Below the pieces are notes generated by a model. The model was not told the origin of the DNA. It was given only the letters and a program-made list of their open reading frames with translations, and did no database searches. DNA of 64,000 nt. Origin: Flavobacteriales bacterium. Its GTDB lineage: Bacteria > Bacteroidota > Bacteroidia > Flavobacteriales > Flavobacteriaceae. Location: NCBI GenBank assembly GCA_027067965.1, contig JAMOUV010000007.1:119332-183331 (forward strand). Direction: 5' to 3'. Below are positions 1 to 8,226 of this stretch, in pieces; the first letter of the stretch is position 1, and every line of letters starts with the position of its first letter. Both the position numbers and the translations under genes were made by a program.

Positions 1-1
1 A

Positions 2-421
2 TGGATTAAATATGCCGCGGCGGCAGCGATTGCCATTTCCTTACTCTGGGGCGGATATCATTTGAAAGACAATTTTTATTCTCATCGTGAGGTTAGAATC
101 CAACAAGCTACTTATCAAATTCCGGATAAGTTCCCGGAAATAATTATTCCTTTGGAACAAGATCAAACCCACCAAACGACCGAAAAAAATAATACCGACA
201 AGTCTTATCATATTATTATAGGCGCATTCAAAAATTACAATAATGCCACCCGGCTTGTAGAAAATCTAAAGGCCCAAGGAATCGACGCTTCTATTCCCGG
301 ACAAAATCCCAACGGGCTTTACTACGTATCATTTACTTCTTTTACAAACAAGTCGCAAGCGGAAATTTTAGCAAAACGCATCGGCTCGGAATACCCGGGC
401 GCATGGGTATTGGAAAAATAA
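2..421 (+). CDS. SPOR-domain membrane protein, C-terminal part (5' end outside window)
   Basis: The reading frame is open from base 2, so this is the last 139 residues of a longer protein cut by the window edge. It begins with an Ala/Ile/Leu-rich hydrophobic stretch that fits one transmembrane helix, then a short polar linker. The last 75 residues match a SPOR domain (YHIIIGAF near its start, GLYYVSFTSF in the middle, WVLEK at the end). SPOR domains bind denuded septal peptidoglycan. In Bacteroidota this arrangement is common in HU-CCDC81-SPOR proteins, which have cytoplasmic HU-like domains before the helix; that half is not visible here. The domain is clear, the full architecture is inferred. 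Confidence 0.75.
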   Translation, partial: WIKYAAAAAIAISLLWGGYHLKDNFYSHREVRIQQATYQIPDKFPEIIIPLEQDQTHQTTEKNNTDKSYHIIIGAFKNYNNATRLVENLKAQGIDASIPGQNPNGLYYVSFTSFTNKSQAEILAKRIGSEYPGAWVLEK

Positions 422-535
422 TTTTATCTTTTGTTTTCCATTGTTTTCCCCTATGAAAGGGAGAACCAAAAATTTTGTGCTTTTTAATGGCAAAAAACTT
501 TATATTTTTTTTAAATTTGGATAAAAATTTTGCAT

Positions 536-1351
536 ATGGAAAGAGATAAACTCATTGAACGCTTTTTTAGTATGGCCACCGAATATGGCGTAAAAATTTT
601 GGCTGCCATAATTATATGGATTGTCGGAATTTGGATTATTAAACGAATTACATGGTGGATTAATAGGGCCATGGAAAAAAGCAATTATGAACCGGGACTT
701 AAAAAATTTCTTTCCAATCTTGTTTCATGGACCTTAAAGGTTTTATTAATAGTCATTATTCTAGGCAAACTCGGTATTGAAACCACCTCATTTGCCGCTA
801 TTTTGGCAGCTGCGGGATTGGCCATCGGTATGGCGCTTCAAGGTTCGTTGGCCAATTTTGCCGGCGGTGTATTGCTGATGATTTTTAAACCTTTTAAAGT
901 AGGTGATTTGATTGAAGCGCAAGATGTAATGGGCGTGGTGAAAGAAATTGAAATTTTTACAACAAAACTTAATACTTTGGACAATAAAGAAGTGATTTTG
1001 CCCAACGGTGCTTTGTCCAATGGCCCGATAACCAATTATTCTTCGGAAGCTATTAGGAGGGTGGATTTATCGGTCGGAGTAAGTTACGATGCAGATATGA
1101 AAAAAACCAAGGAAGTATTATTGAATATGTTACATCAAATACCGCAAGTACTCAAAGATCCCGAGCCACAGGTGGAAGTTTTCGAATTAGGTGAATACTC
1201 GGTGAATTTTGTGGTTCGTCCATGGTGCAAAAACGAAGATTATTGGGATGTTTATTTCAAAACAGTGGAAGGTATCAAACGCTCCTTGGATGAAGCCGGA
1301 ATTGAAATTCCTTATCCTATTTCCGTTGAAATTCAAAAAGATAACGATTAA
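536..1351 (+). CDS. MscS-family mechanosensitive ion channel
   Basis: This 271-residue protein should open under membrane tension and release small solutes during osmotic downshock. Three hydrophobic segments lie near residues 15-40, 60-80 and 85-110. The third is the Gly/Ala-rich pore helix (AAAGLAIGMALQGSLANFAG), followed by the MscS beta domain with FKVGDLIE and VILPNGALSNGPITNYS. Length fits small MscS of about 280 residues. A TTG six bases upstream is also in frame, but the ATG at 536 is the more likely start. The gene stands alone and faces the next gene tail to tail. Confidence 0.92.
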   Translation: MERDKLIERFFSMATEYGVKILAAIIIWIVGIWIIKRITWWINRAMEKSNYEPGLKKFLSNLVSWTLKVLLIVIILGKLGIETTSFAAILAAAGLAIGMALQGSLANFAGGVLLMIFKPFKVGDLIEAQDVMGVVKEIEIFTTKLNTLDNKEVILPNGALSNGPITNYSSEAIRRVDLSVGVSYDADMKKTKEVLLNMLHQIPQVLKDPEPQVEVFELGEYSVNFVVRPWCKNEDYWDVYFKTVEGIKRSLDEAGIEIPYPISVEIQKDND

Positions 1352-1413
1352 CAAACACACCGGCCGAAGCGCCGACACATTAATAATATGCGCATCCTGG
1401 ATTACTTAGAATT

Positions 1414-1773
1414 TTAATCCTCGTCTTCTTCCAATAATTCTACATCCTTGGCGAAGTATTTGGTATCGCCCAGCCAAGGTACTTTCCAAAAACGTTCTAT
1501 ATAATTGATACGTACGTTTTCTCCTTGGTACTCGATAAGTTTTTCGCGAAGCTCTTTCTTGGACGGTTCAATGGAAAAAGCCCATCGTTGATCATGCCCG
1601 ATACCTAGACTCAACTCACCTTCCCAAGTTTTGAAAATCAATCCTTTGTGGCTGAGTTTTATGAGTTTTCCGGTACGAAATCCCTCACTATAAGGCACAT
1701 AATAATTAAAAACATATACCAAAGCCATTAATATAATTAAGGCAAAGAAAAATTTAAAGAGAAATTTCTTCAT
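1414..1773 (-). CDS. small membrane-anchored protein of unknown function, conserved in Bacteroidota
   Basis: This 119-residue protein has a basic N-terminus and one hydrophobic helix (about residues 5-25), followed by a soluble domain with YSEGFRTGKLIKLSHKG and a strongly acidic end. The pattern of an anchor plus a YSEGxRxGxxxKxSxKG motif matches a family found across flavobacteria that is often mislabelled 6-phosphogluconate dehydrogenase; nothing here supports dehydrogenase activity. The soluble part probably lies outside the inner membrane. It is a single gene convergent with the MscS gene. The function is unknown. Confidence 0.7.
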   Translation of the reverse strand: MKKFLFKFFFALIILMALVYVFNYYVPYSEGFRTGKLIKLSHKGLIFKTWEGELSLGIGHDQRWAFSIEPSKKELREKLIEYQGENVRINYIERFWKVPWLGDTKYFAKDVELLEEDED

Positions 1774-1950
1774 AACTATCAGGATATTTTAAATTTATTC
1801 ACAAAAACAATATGTACAAAAATAAGCATTGTATGTCACGCTACCAAAAATAAAAACAAAAATTTCTATCCATTCTTTTATGTCCGGCAGACTTGCCAAG
1901 TAAATTCATTATAAAAAGACAAAACTTTTCAAAATAAGACAAAAATCAAG

Positions 1951-1980
1951 TTTGTTTTAAAAAATAATTTCTTTAATTTG
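1951..1980 (+). promoter_or_regulatory. putative Bacteroidota promoter for the pnt operon
   Basis: A TTTG at 1951-1954 is followed after 19 bases by TAATTTG at 1974-1980, close to the Bacteroidota -33 TTTG / -7 TAnnTTTG pattern though one base short in the -7 box. The pntAA ATG follows 30 bases later. Inferred from the consensus only. Confidence 0.5.
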
Positions 1981-2010
1981 CATAAAACTGTCATAAACAA
2001 TACATTCATT

Positions 2011-3114
2011 ATGAAAATAGGTATCATCAAAGAATTGCGACCGGGCGAAAAACGCGTTGCCGTGACGCCTCAGGTAGCAAAGGATTTTATTGCACGCGGC
2101 TTTGAAGTGGTAGCCGAACATCATGCCGGCTTGGATTCGCATTTTCAAGATAAAGATTACGAAGAAGCCGGTGTGAAAATTACGGATAAAGCAAGTGTTT
2201 TCCGTGAAGCGGATATTATTGTCAAAGTTAATCCGCCTGCCGAAGACGACTTACCTTACTTTAGAGAAGGACAAATATTTATCGGATTATTATTCCCTTA
2301 TAATAATACCGAATTAATCAAACAAATGGCTGAAAAAAAGATAACGGCCTTTGCCATGGAACTCATTCCACGCATTTCGCGGGCACAAAACATGGACGTG
2401 TTGAGCTCGCAAAGCAATTTGGCCGGCTACAAAGCCGTTATTATCGGTGCCGATGCATTGGAAAAAATCTTTCCACTCATGATGACTGCTGCCGGTACCA
2501 TTAGACCTGCTCGGGTTTTGATTTATGGCGTAGGCGTGGCCGGTTTGCAAGCCATTGCTACGGCCAAACGTTTGGGAGCCGTCGTAGAAGCCACCGATAT
2601 ACGTCCCGAAACCAAGGAAGAAGCCGAATCGCTCGGGGCCAAATTCTTGCAAGTGGAAGCCGATACCAAAGATGTGTCCGAAGGCGGCTATGCCAAAGAG
2701 GCATCCGAAGAATTTTTACGCAAGCAACGGGAATTGGTGGACAATTCTTTATTTCAAGCGGACTTGGTTATTACCACCGCATTGGTCATGGGACGTAAAG
2801 CACCCCGGTTAATCACCGAAGAACAAATTAAGCAAATGAAACACGGGGCGGTGATCGTGGATATGGCTGTGGAGCAAGGCGGAAATGTGGAATTAAGCCA
2901 ACCCGATAAAATTATCGAAAAACACGGCGTAAAAATAATAGGAAAAACCAATCTGCCTTCGTTATTGGCTGTAAATGCCAGTGAATTATATGCCAAAAAC
3001 ATGTTTAATTTCGTTACGTTCCTTGTCAAAGACGGACAATTAAACATCGATAAGGAAGATGAAATTATAGAAGGAACTTTAGTAATCGAAAACGGAAATA
3101 TTTTAAAATCATAA
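2011..3114 (+). CDS. pntAA: NAD(P) transhydrogenase subunit alpha, NAD-binding part
   Basis: This is domain I of the proton-translocating transhydrogenase, which binds NADH and passes hydride to NADP+ bound by PntB. The 367 residues start MKIGIIKELRPGEKRVAVTP, the typical alanine dehydrogenase/PNT N-terminus. The dinucleotide-binding loop GVGVAG lies at residues 173-178, and the RQD-loop counterpart lies in the ALVMGRKAPRLITEEQ region. A longer frame from 1978 would begin inside the promoter, so the ATG at 2011 is chosen. The alpha chain is split into two genes here, as in Rhodospirillum rubrum and unlike E. coli. pntAB follows after 3 bases. Confidence 0.95.
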   Translation: MKIGIIKELRPGEKRVAVTPQVAKDFIARGFEVVAEHHAGLDSHFQDKDYEEAGVKITDKASVFREADIIVKVNPPAEDDLPYFREGQIFIGLLFPYNNTELIKQMAEKKITAFAMELIPRISRAQNMDVLSSQSNLAGYKAVIIGADALEKIFPLMMTAAGTIRPARVLIYGVGVAGLQAIATAKRLGAVVEATDIRPETKEEAESLGAKFLQVEADTKDVSEGGYAKEASEEFLRKQRELVDNSLFQADLVITTALVMGRKAPRLITEEQIKQMKHGAVIVDMAVEQGGNVELSQPDKIIEKHGVKIIGKTNLPSLLAVNASELYAKNMFNFVTFLVKDGQLNIDKEDEIIEGTLVIENGNILKS

Positions 3115-3117
3115 CAA

Positions 3118-3426
3118 ATGGAAGGATTTTTTGACTTTATCAATAACAACATCGAGATGATATATATTGTCGTCTTGATGATTTTTGTAGGAATCGAGTT
3201 AATCAGCCATGTGCCGGCTGTATTGCATACTCCTTTAATGTCCGGTGCCAATGCCATACACGGTGTGGTTATCATCGGAGCCATCCTGGTAATGCTTCAT
3301 ATGGAACCGGATAATTATGCCGGATTAGCCATCGGTTTTATTGCCGTGGTCTTAGGAACCCTGAATGTCGTAGGCGGGTTTGTGGTGACAGACAGAATGC
3401 TTGAAATGTTTAAAACAAAAAAATAA
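3118..3426 (+). CDS. pntAB: NAD(P) transhydrogenase subunit alpha, membrane part
   Basis: This 102-residue protein supplies the C-terminal transmembrane helices of the transhydrogenase alpha subunit. It has about three hydrophobic helices (IEMIYIVVLMIFVGIEL; then the SGANAIHGVVIIGAILVML segment; then a Gly/Val-rich helix near the C-terminus). The SGANAIHGVV motif is characteristic of this subunit. It sits between pntAA (3-base gap) and pntB (6-base gap), so all three are probably co-translated and assemble in the inner membrane. Confidence 0.95.
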   Translation: MEGFFDFINNNIEMIYIVVLMIFVGIELISHVPAVLHTPLMSGANAIHGVVIIGAILVMLHMEPDNYAGLAIGFIAVVLGTLNVVGGFVVTDRMLEMFKTKK

Positions 3427-3432
3427 GAATTC

Positions 3433-4821
3433 ATGGATACACACGCAATACTTAACATCGCATATCTCATTGCGGCGGTTACCTTTATGACCGGAATGAA
3501 AATGCTCGGAAGCCCTAAAACCGCCCGTCGCGGAAATCAGATTGCAGCCGTCGGTATGACTATAGCCATTTTGGCCACAATTTTCTTACACGACAAACAG
3601 ATCGACCCTCTCATATATATATTGATTTTTGCCGCTATAGCCGTAGGAACCTTTATAGGATGGTACATAGCCGTAAAAGTCGAAATGACCAAAATGCCCG
3701 AATTGGTTTCCTTTTTCAACGGTATGGGTGGTGCTACGGCAGCTCTTATCGGATTATTGGAATATACACACAATACGGATTCGGCTTATAAAATAGCCAT
3801 GATTGTGGCCGGATTGCTCATCGGTAGTGTGTCGTTTTCGGGTAGTATGATTGCTTGGGCCAAATTGAACGGCTCGATGCGCAAGCCCATACGGTTGCCC
3901 AATTACAATATTTTTAATTTGATTATCCTGATTGCCGCATTAGCCCTTGCCGTATTTATCGTGGTTCAACGCCCCGAATCGCCAATTTATCTTTATGCTT
4001 TGTTTGCATTGGCATTATTATACGGTGTGATGTTCGTAATACCTATTGGCGGTGCAGATATGCCTGTGGTCATCTCCTTATTGAACTCCTTTACCGGATT
4101 GGCTGCGGCTTTCGGTGGATTTCTCTATGATAATATGGCTATGCTTACCGGCGGGGTCTTGGTAGGTTCGGCAGGAACCATCCTTACCATTGCCATGACC
4201 AAAGCCATGAACCGTTCATTAACCAACGTTATTTTCGGGGCTTTCGGAGATACCGATCTTACGGGTGGCGAAGATGGCGGTACCAAAGGTACGGTCAAAT
4301 CCGTTACGCCTTCCGATGCGGGTATTTTACTCAATTATGCCAACAATGTGATTATAGTTCCCGGTTACGGATTGGCCGTAGCACAAGCACAACATGCTAT
4401 ACATGAACTCGAAGAATTATTAGAGAAAAAAGGTGTAAATGTTAAATACGCCATCCATCCCGTGGCGGGACGAATGCCCGGACATATGAACGTGCTCCTC
4501 GCCGAAGCCAATGTGGATTATGATAAATTGGTGGATATGGATGATATTAATCCGCAATTCAAAAATACGGATGTGGTCTTAGTGGTGGGGGCAAATGATG
4601 TGGTGAATCCTGCCGCTAAGAAAAATCCCGCCAGTCCGATCTACGGTATGCCGATTTTGGATGTGGAAGATGCCAAGAATATTATCGTCCTTAAACGGAG
4701 TATGAAACCCGGTTATGCGGGTATTGATAATGAACTTTTCTACAATCCTAAAACTTCCATGCTTTTTGGCGATGCAAAAGACAGTATCACCAAAATAATT
4801 AATGAAATAAAGAATATGTAA
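3433..4821 (+). CDS. pntB: NAD(P) transhydrogenase subunit beta
   Basis: This 462-residue subunit carries the rest of the proton channel and the NADP(H)-binding domain III. The first ~270 residues are a series of hydrophobic helices, including the conserved PELVSFFNGMGGATAA segment and SLLNSFTGLAAAFGGF. The soluble C-terminal domain has the NADP-binding GYGLAV at residues 311-316, and later HPVAGRMPGHMNVLLAEA and VVGANDVVNPAA. Length is normal for PntB. The enzyme couples hydride transfer between NADH and NADP+ to ion movement, so it usually makes NADPH. The operon ends at a strong terminator about 55 bases downstream. Confidence 0.97.
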   Translation: MDTHAILNIAYLIAAVTFMTGMKMLGSPKTARRGNQIAAVGMTIAILATIFLHDKQIDPLIYILIFAAIAVGTFIGWYIAVKVEMTKMPELVSFFNGMGGATAALIGLLEYTHNTDSAYKIAMIVAGLLIGSVSFSGSMIAWAKLNGSMRKPIRLPNYNIFNLIILIAALALAVFIVVQRPESPIYLYALFALALLYGVMFVIPIGGADMPVVISLLNSFTGLAAAFGGFLYDNMAMLTGGVLVGSAGTILTIAMTKAMNRSLTNVIFGAFGDTDLTGGEDGGTKGTVKSVTPSDAGILLNYANNVIIVPGYGLAVAQAQHAIHELEELLEKKGVNVKYAIHPVAGRMPGHMNVLLAEANVDYDKLVDMDDINPQFKNTDVVLVVGANDVVNPAAKKNPASPIYGMPILDVEDAKNIIVLKRSMKPGYAGIDNELFYNPKTSMLFGDAKDSITKIINEIKNM

Positions 4822-4875
4822 GGAAGGATTGGGGATTACACTTCGAAAGTTTTAAAGTTTTATAGTTGAATATAA

Positions 4876-4905
4876 AAAGACCGTTCCGGAAGGAGCGGTT
4901 TTTTT
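4876..4905 (+). terminator. rho-independent terminator after pntB
   Basis: An 8-bp stem (ACCGTTCC with GGAGCGGT, one G-U pair, GGAA loop) is followed directly by seven T residues. It lies about 55 bases after the pntB stop. Confidence 0.85.
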
Positions 4906-4964
4906 CGTAATGCATAGAAAGGCGAATAGTTTAATTTCTATTTATTTAATTAAAATTAAAACTT

Positions 4965-4972
4965 TACCTTTG
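4965..4972 (+). promoter_or_regulatory. putative -7 box for the sirtuin gene
   Basis: TACCTTTG matches the Bacteroidota -7 consensus TAnnTTTG exactly and lies 24 bases before the start codon. No clear -33 TTTG is seen at the usual distance. Confidence 0.45.
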
Positions 4973-4996
4973 TTTAAAATAGGATGAATTATTTAT

Positions 4997-5749
4997 ATGA
5001 TGTCTCCTAAAATCGAAGAAGCCGCCCGTTTAATAGCCCAAGCAAAGCATTTGGTTGCTTTTACCGGTGCGGGCATTTCGGCCGAAAGCGGCATCCCGAC
5101 TTTCCGGGGTCCCGGCGGCATCTGGGACAAATACGACCCGGTGGTGCTGGAAATCGATTATTTCATCAAAAACTACGACCAAGTTTGGCCGGTTATCAAA
5201 GATATGTTCTATACGGTTATCGACCGGGCGCAACCCAATCCCGCCCATTACACGCTGGCGCAATGGGAAAAAGACGGTTTGCTCAAAGCCGTCATCACCC
5301 AAAACATCGACAATTTGCACCAAAAAGCCGGTAGCCGGAACGTAATCGAATACCACGGCAACACGCGCCAAGCCGTATGTTTGGATTGCGGGCGCACCGT
5401 TCCGCTGACCAAGGAAATTCTTTCGCGGGATGTACCGCACTGTCCGCATTGCGGCGGCCGCCTGAAACCCGATTTTGTATTTTTCGGCGAACCCATTCCG
5501 CCCGAAGCCGCCCGGAAATCCTTGGAACATACGCTAAAATCCGACGTGTATTTGGTCATCGGCACGACGGGCATCATCATGCCGGCATCCTTGCTCCCGT
5601 ACGAAGCCAAACAAAACGGCGCCACCATCATCGAAATCAACCTGAACCCGAGCGAATATACCGGCCGCATCACCGATATTTTCCTGCAAGCAAAAGCGGG
5701 AGAAATTTTGCCGGCTTTGGGGGAGGAGATAGAAAAATTGAGAAAATAG
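4997..5749 (+). CDS. Sir2-family NAD-dependent protein deacylase (sirtuin)
   Basis: This 250-residue enzyme removes acyl groups from lysines using NAD+. It has the NAD-binding GAGIS at residues 24-28, TQNIDNLHQKAG, the catalytic His in EYHGN (H120) and a zinc site of C128, C131, C149 and C152. The Tyr-x-x-Arg pair typical of desuccinylase-type sirtuins such as CobB/SIRT5 is not apparent, so deacetylation is more likely than desuccinylation, by inference. Two ATGs (4997, 5000) are possible starts. The gene is visibly richer in G+C (50-58% in the lines I counted by hand) than the AT-rich spacers around it. It stands alone, downstream of the pnt terminator. Confidence 0.92.
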   Translation: MMSPKIEEAARLIAQAKHLVAFTGAGISAESGIPTFRGPGGIWDKYDPVVLEIDYFIKNYDQVWPVIKDMFYTVIDRAQPNPAHYTLAQWEKDGLLKAVITQNIDNLHQKAGSRNVIEYHGNTRQAVCLDCGRTVPLTKEILSRDVPHCPHCGGRLKPDFVFFGEPIPPEAARKSLEHTLKSDVYLVIGTTGIIMPASLLPYEAKQNGATIIEINLNPSEYTGRITDIFLQAKAGEILPALGEEIEKLRK

Positions 5750-5990
5750 TATCTATTGGGATAGAAAAAATAGGAGCTTCCGAATAAAATTTCCATCCCA
5801 TTAGAAAAAAACGCCTTTTTTATTAAAATTTCCACGCCACCGGAATATTTTTTTTTAGATTACAATCCAAAAACTCCACAATAATGTAAAGTTTTTAGGT
5901 TATAATCAAATAAGTAGAAAATCATGAGAATATATTCTTGAGAATAAATATTTACATTCCTAAGGGTATTCTGATAATACTTTGTTAGAT

Positions 5991-6101
5991 ATGCAGGCCT
6001 CGTTTACCAAGCAAGATTTAATCGATTTAATTTTGGATCATGCCTCTGCATTCCACAATGCCAAAAGATTAACTTGGTATCTTACTGAAGCGGATAAATA
6101 A
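5991..6101 (+). CDS. tiny ORF or gene remnant, 36 residues
   Basis: The ATG at 5991 opens a 36-codon frame whose product starts MQASFTKQDLIDLILDHASA. The TKQDLIDLI opening resembles the N-terminus of short anti-sigma-like or hypothetical Bacteroidota proteins, after which the likeness stops. A TACTTTG element lies directly upstream (5978-5984), too close to the ATG for a normal leader. It could be a real microprotein, a truncated gene or chance. No function is assigned. Confidence 0.25.
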   Translation: MQASFTKQDLIDLILDHASAFHNAKRLTWYLTEADK

Positions 6102-6309
6102 TTTGAAAAACCAAAAAAGCCCCATCGTAAGATATTCTATTTATTCATCTAAACCACTCCTAAAAGGCATTTTTTATTCATCCGGAAATTTGAATATTTT
6201 CAAACCAAGTCATTCGATTTTCCCATCCCGTTCATTTAATCAAAGATGAATTTGAAAACCGCTTTCATCCTAAAAAATCCTTCGGCATATAAAAGAAAAA
6301 AGTTTTTAG

Positions 6310-6317
6310 TAAGTTTG
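6310..6317 (+). promoter_or_regulatory. putative -7 box for the pectate lyase gene
   Basis: TAAGTTTG matches TAnnTTTG and is 37 bases before the ATG at 6355. The -33 region is not convincing. Confidence 0.4.
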
Positions 6318-6354
6318 TATTAGAGTCAATTTACTGAAAATCAAATCAATCTGC

Positions 6355-7818
6355 ATGAAAAATCTTTTTAATATCCTATTTATTATCCTTACATGGAATA
6401 CCTCCGCTACGGTTTATTATGTCTCCACCGATGGGAATGATCAAAATAACGGGCAAAGTCTGTCCGAAGCATTCCGAACCATTTCCAAATTATTAAATGA
6501 AATACAAGCCGGCGACACGGCCTACATCAGAGGAGGTCTCTATATCTTGAATCAAACCACACAACGCTCAGGCACCCAAGACCATCCCATCATAATTAAA
6601 AGTTATAATCATGAACAAGTAATTCTGGAAGGGTCGGGAAATTCTTCCAATGGAGGGAGATTTCGCATCAGGCATGATTGGTATGTGATTGAACAATTGG
6701 AACTGCGTAACGGAAGTGCCGGATTTACATTAACAAGAAATGCCTCGAATAATATTATAAATAATTGCCGGGTACACGATTGTTATTATACGGGATTTTA
6801 TCTGGCTAACGGTGCTTCGAATAATTTAATAATAAATTGTGATGCTTATAATATGTACGATAGCGGAACAAACGGACAACATGCTGACGGTTTCGGAGTT
6901 AACGGTCAAAATTCCATGCCCGGACCGGGAAATAAATTTGAAAATTGCCGGGCATATAACAATTCCGATGACGGCTTCGATGTATGGAAAGCCGGACACC
7001 CGGTGGAATTTATCCGATGCTTGTCATACCGGAACGGCCATCACGACGGCGACGGAAACGGTTTCAAATTGGGCATCAACAGCACTCAAAATGATAAACA
7101 TATCTTGAAATATTGCATGGCATGGGACAATAAGCAAAACGGATTTGATTATAACGACAACGAACTTTCTCAAACACTTTATCATTGCACGAGCTATCAT
7201 AACGGGCGTAATTATAAATTCTGGAACATAAACGGCAATCCGGCTACACATGATATTCAAAATTGCATTTCGGCCGTATGTACCCATAATGATATTTTAT
7301 TGCAAACCATCATCACTGAAAATACAAATTCATGGAACCTTGTCGATCCGAATGATGCCGATATAGTAAATGATAATTTTCTCAGTGTAGACGACCAAAT
7401 AATTACCGGACCGAGAAATACGGACGGTTCCATCCCCGATAGCGATTTTCTGAAACTCAAATCAACCAGTATATTCATCGATGCCGGAGTGGATGTGGGT
7501 TTGCCCTATAACGGTTCCGCTCCCGACTTGGGCGCTTTTGAAACGGGAACCATGTCCTTGGATGAGATAAGCGATCGTTCTGTTTTTTATTTATATCCCA
7601 ATCCCGCTAGTGATCATATTCATCTTATTTATCATATAGGATATCCGGCTCGATTAAGGATTTATGATTTTAGCGGAAAATGTCTGAAAAACATGAAATT
7701 ATTGCCGGAATATAATAAGGAAACGATTTTATTGGGTAACTTGAAAAAAGGTTATTATTTCTTGCTCGTATATGAAAATGGCATGGCTGTCTTTCGCCGA
7801 AAATTTATTATACAGTAA
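6355..7818 (+). CDS. secreted pectate lyase-like protein, PL9 type, with T9SS type A sorting domain
   Basis: The 487-residue protein starts with a signal peptide (MKNLFNILFIILTWNTSA) and a DUF1565-like segment (VYYVSTDGNDQNNG), followed by a right-handed parallel beta-helix. Residues matching the calcium and catalytic set of PL9 enzymes (Dickeya Pel9A: D209, D233, D234, D237, K273) are visible: D178 in HADGF, D205/D206/D209 in NSDDGFDVW, and K238 in GNGFKLG. PL9 enzymes cut polygalacturonate or related uronic-acid polymers by beta-elimination. YPNPAS at 414-419 begins a C-terminal T9SS type A signal, so the protein is probably exported to the cell surface or medium. It stands alone with no PUL genes near. 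The substrate is unproven. Confidence 0.82.
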   Translation: MKNLFNILFIILTWNTSATVYYVSTDGNDQNNGQSLSEAFRTISKLLNEIQAGDTAYIRGGLYILNQTTQRSGTQDHPIIIKSYNHEQVILEGSGNSSNGGRFRIRHDWYVIEQLELRNGSAGFTLTRNASNNIINNCRVHDCYYTGFYLANGASNNLIINCDAYNMYDSGTNGQHADGFGVNGQNSMPGPGNKFENCRAYNNSDDGFDVWKAGHPVEFIRCLSYRNGHHDGDGNGFKLGINSTQNDKHILKYCMAWDNKQNGFDYNDNELSQTLYHCTSYHNGRNYKFWNINGNPATHDIQNCISAVCTHNDILLQTIITENTNSWNLVDPNDADIVNDNFLSVDDQIITGPRNTDGSIPDSDFLKLKSTSIFIDAGVDVGLPYNGSAPDLGAFETGTMSLDEISDRSVFYLYPNPASDHIHLIYHIGYPARLRIYDFSGKCLKNMKLLPEYNKETILLGNLKKGYYFLLVYENGMAVFRRKFIIQ

Positions 7819-7899
7819 TAAAAAAATTAATAGAAGTAAAGTCAGTCATGAATCTTTCTTCATGGACTTATGCTTTTGAGATTTCTCCTTCCTACGGTC

Positions 7900-7951
7900 G
7901 TCGGTCACAGACTTATGTTGAAAATGAAAGGAAAAGAGTCGGTCACGGACT
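7900..7951. repeat. imperfect direct repeat in the gap before tRNA-Pro
   Basis: GTCGGTCACAGACT at 7900-7913 recurs with one mismatch at 7938-7951. The surrounding bases 7870-7990 are GC-richer than other gaps, contain further CGGTCGTCGG and CCGTCGG pieces and have no open frame. This looks like a copy of a dispersed intergenic repeat, but only within-window evidence is available. Confidence 0.4.
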
Positions 7952-8010
7952 CCAAGAAGTATGACTCCGATAGCCGTCGGAACGACCTCTTCATCGATTG
8001 TCTTAATTAA

Positions 8011-8045
8011 TAAAATAAAAAAACGCCGTCAATAAACGGCGGTTT
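8011..8045 (-). terminator. terminator downstream of tRNA-Pro
   Basis: CGCCGT (8024-8029) pairs with ACGGCG (8036-8041) across a short AT loop. On the reverse strand the stem is followed by a run of T, so it fits the end of the tRNA-Pro transcript. Confidence 0.65.
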
Positions 8046-8052
8046 CATTATG

Positions 8053-8126
<74 letters not shown>

Positions 8127-8201
8127 ATTTTAAATAAGCGGTGCAAATTTACAATATTTTTAAAAATGAAAAAAATTTAAGGTAGAATAGTATTAATTTC
8201 A

Positions 8202-8209
8202 TACATTTG
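8202..8209 (+). promoter_or_regulatory. putative -7 box for msrA
   Basis: TACATTTG matches TAnnTTTG and lies 17 bases before the msrA ATG. No -33 element is evident. Confidence 0.45.
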
Positions 8210-8226
8210 AATTTAAGCCGAAAAAA

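Larger units (their letters stand above)
5750..6354. other. 605-base gap between the sirtuin and pectate lyase genes
   Basis: The gap is AT-rich and has no long reading frame. It holds a 12-bp perfect palindrome AGAATATATTCT at 5927-5938, one tiny ORF (5991-6101) and a probable promoter for the downstream gene (6310-6317). No tRNA, terminator or insertion-sequence end was recognised. It may be decayed coding DNA. Confidence 0.5.
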
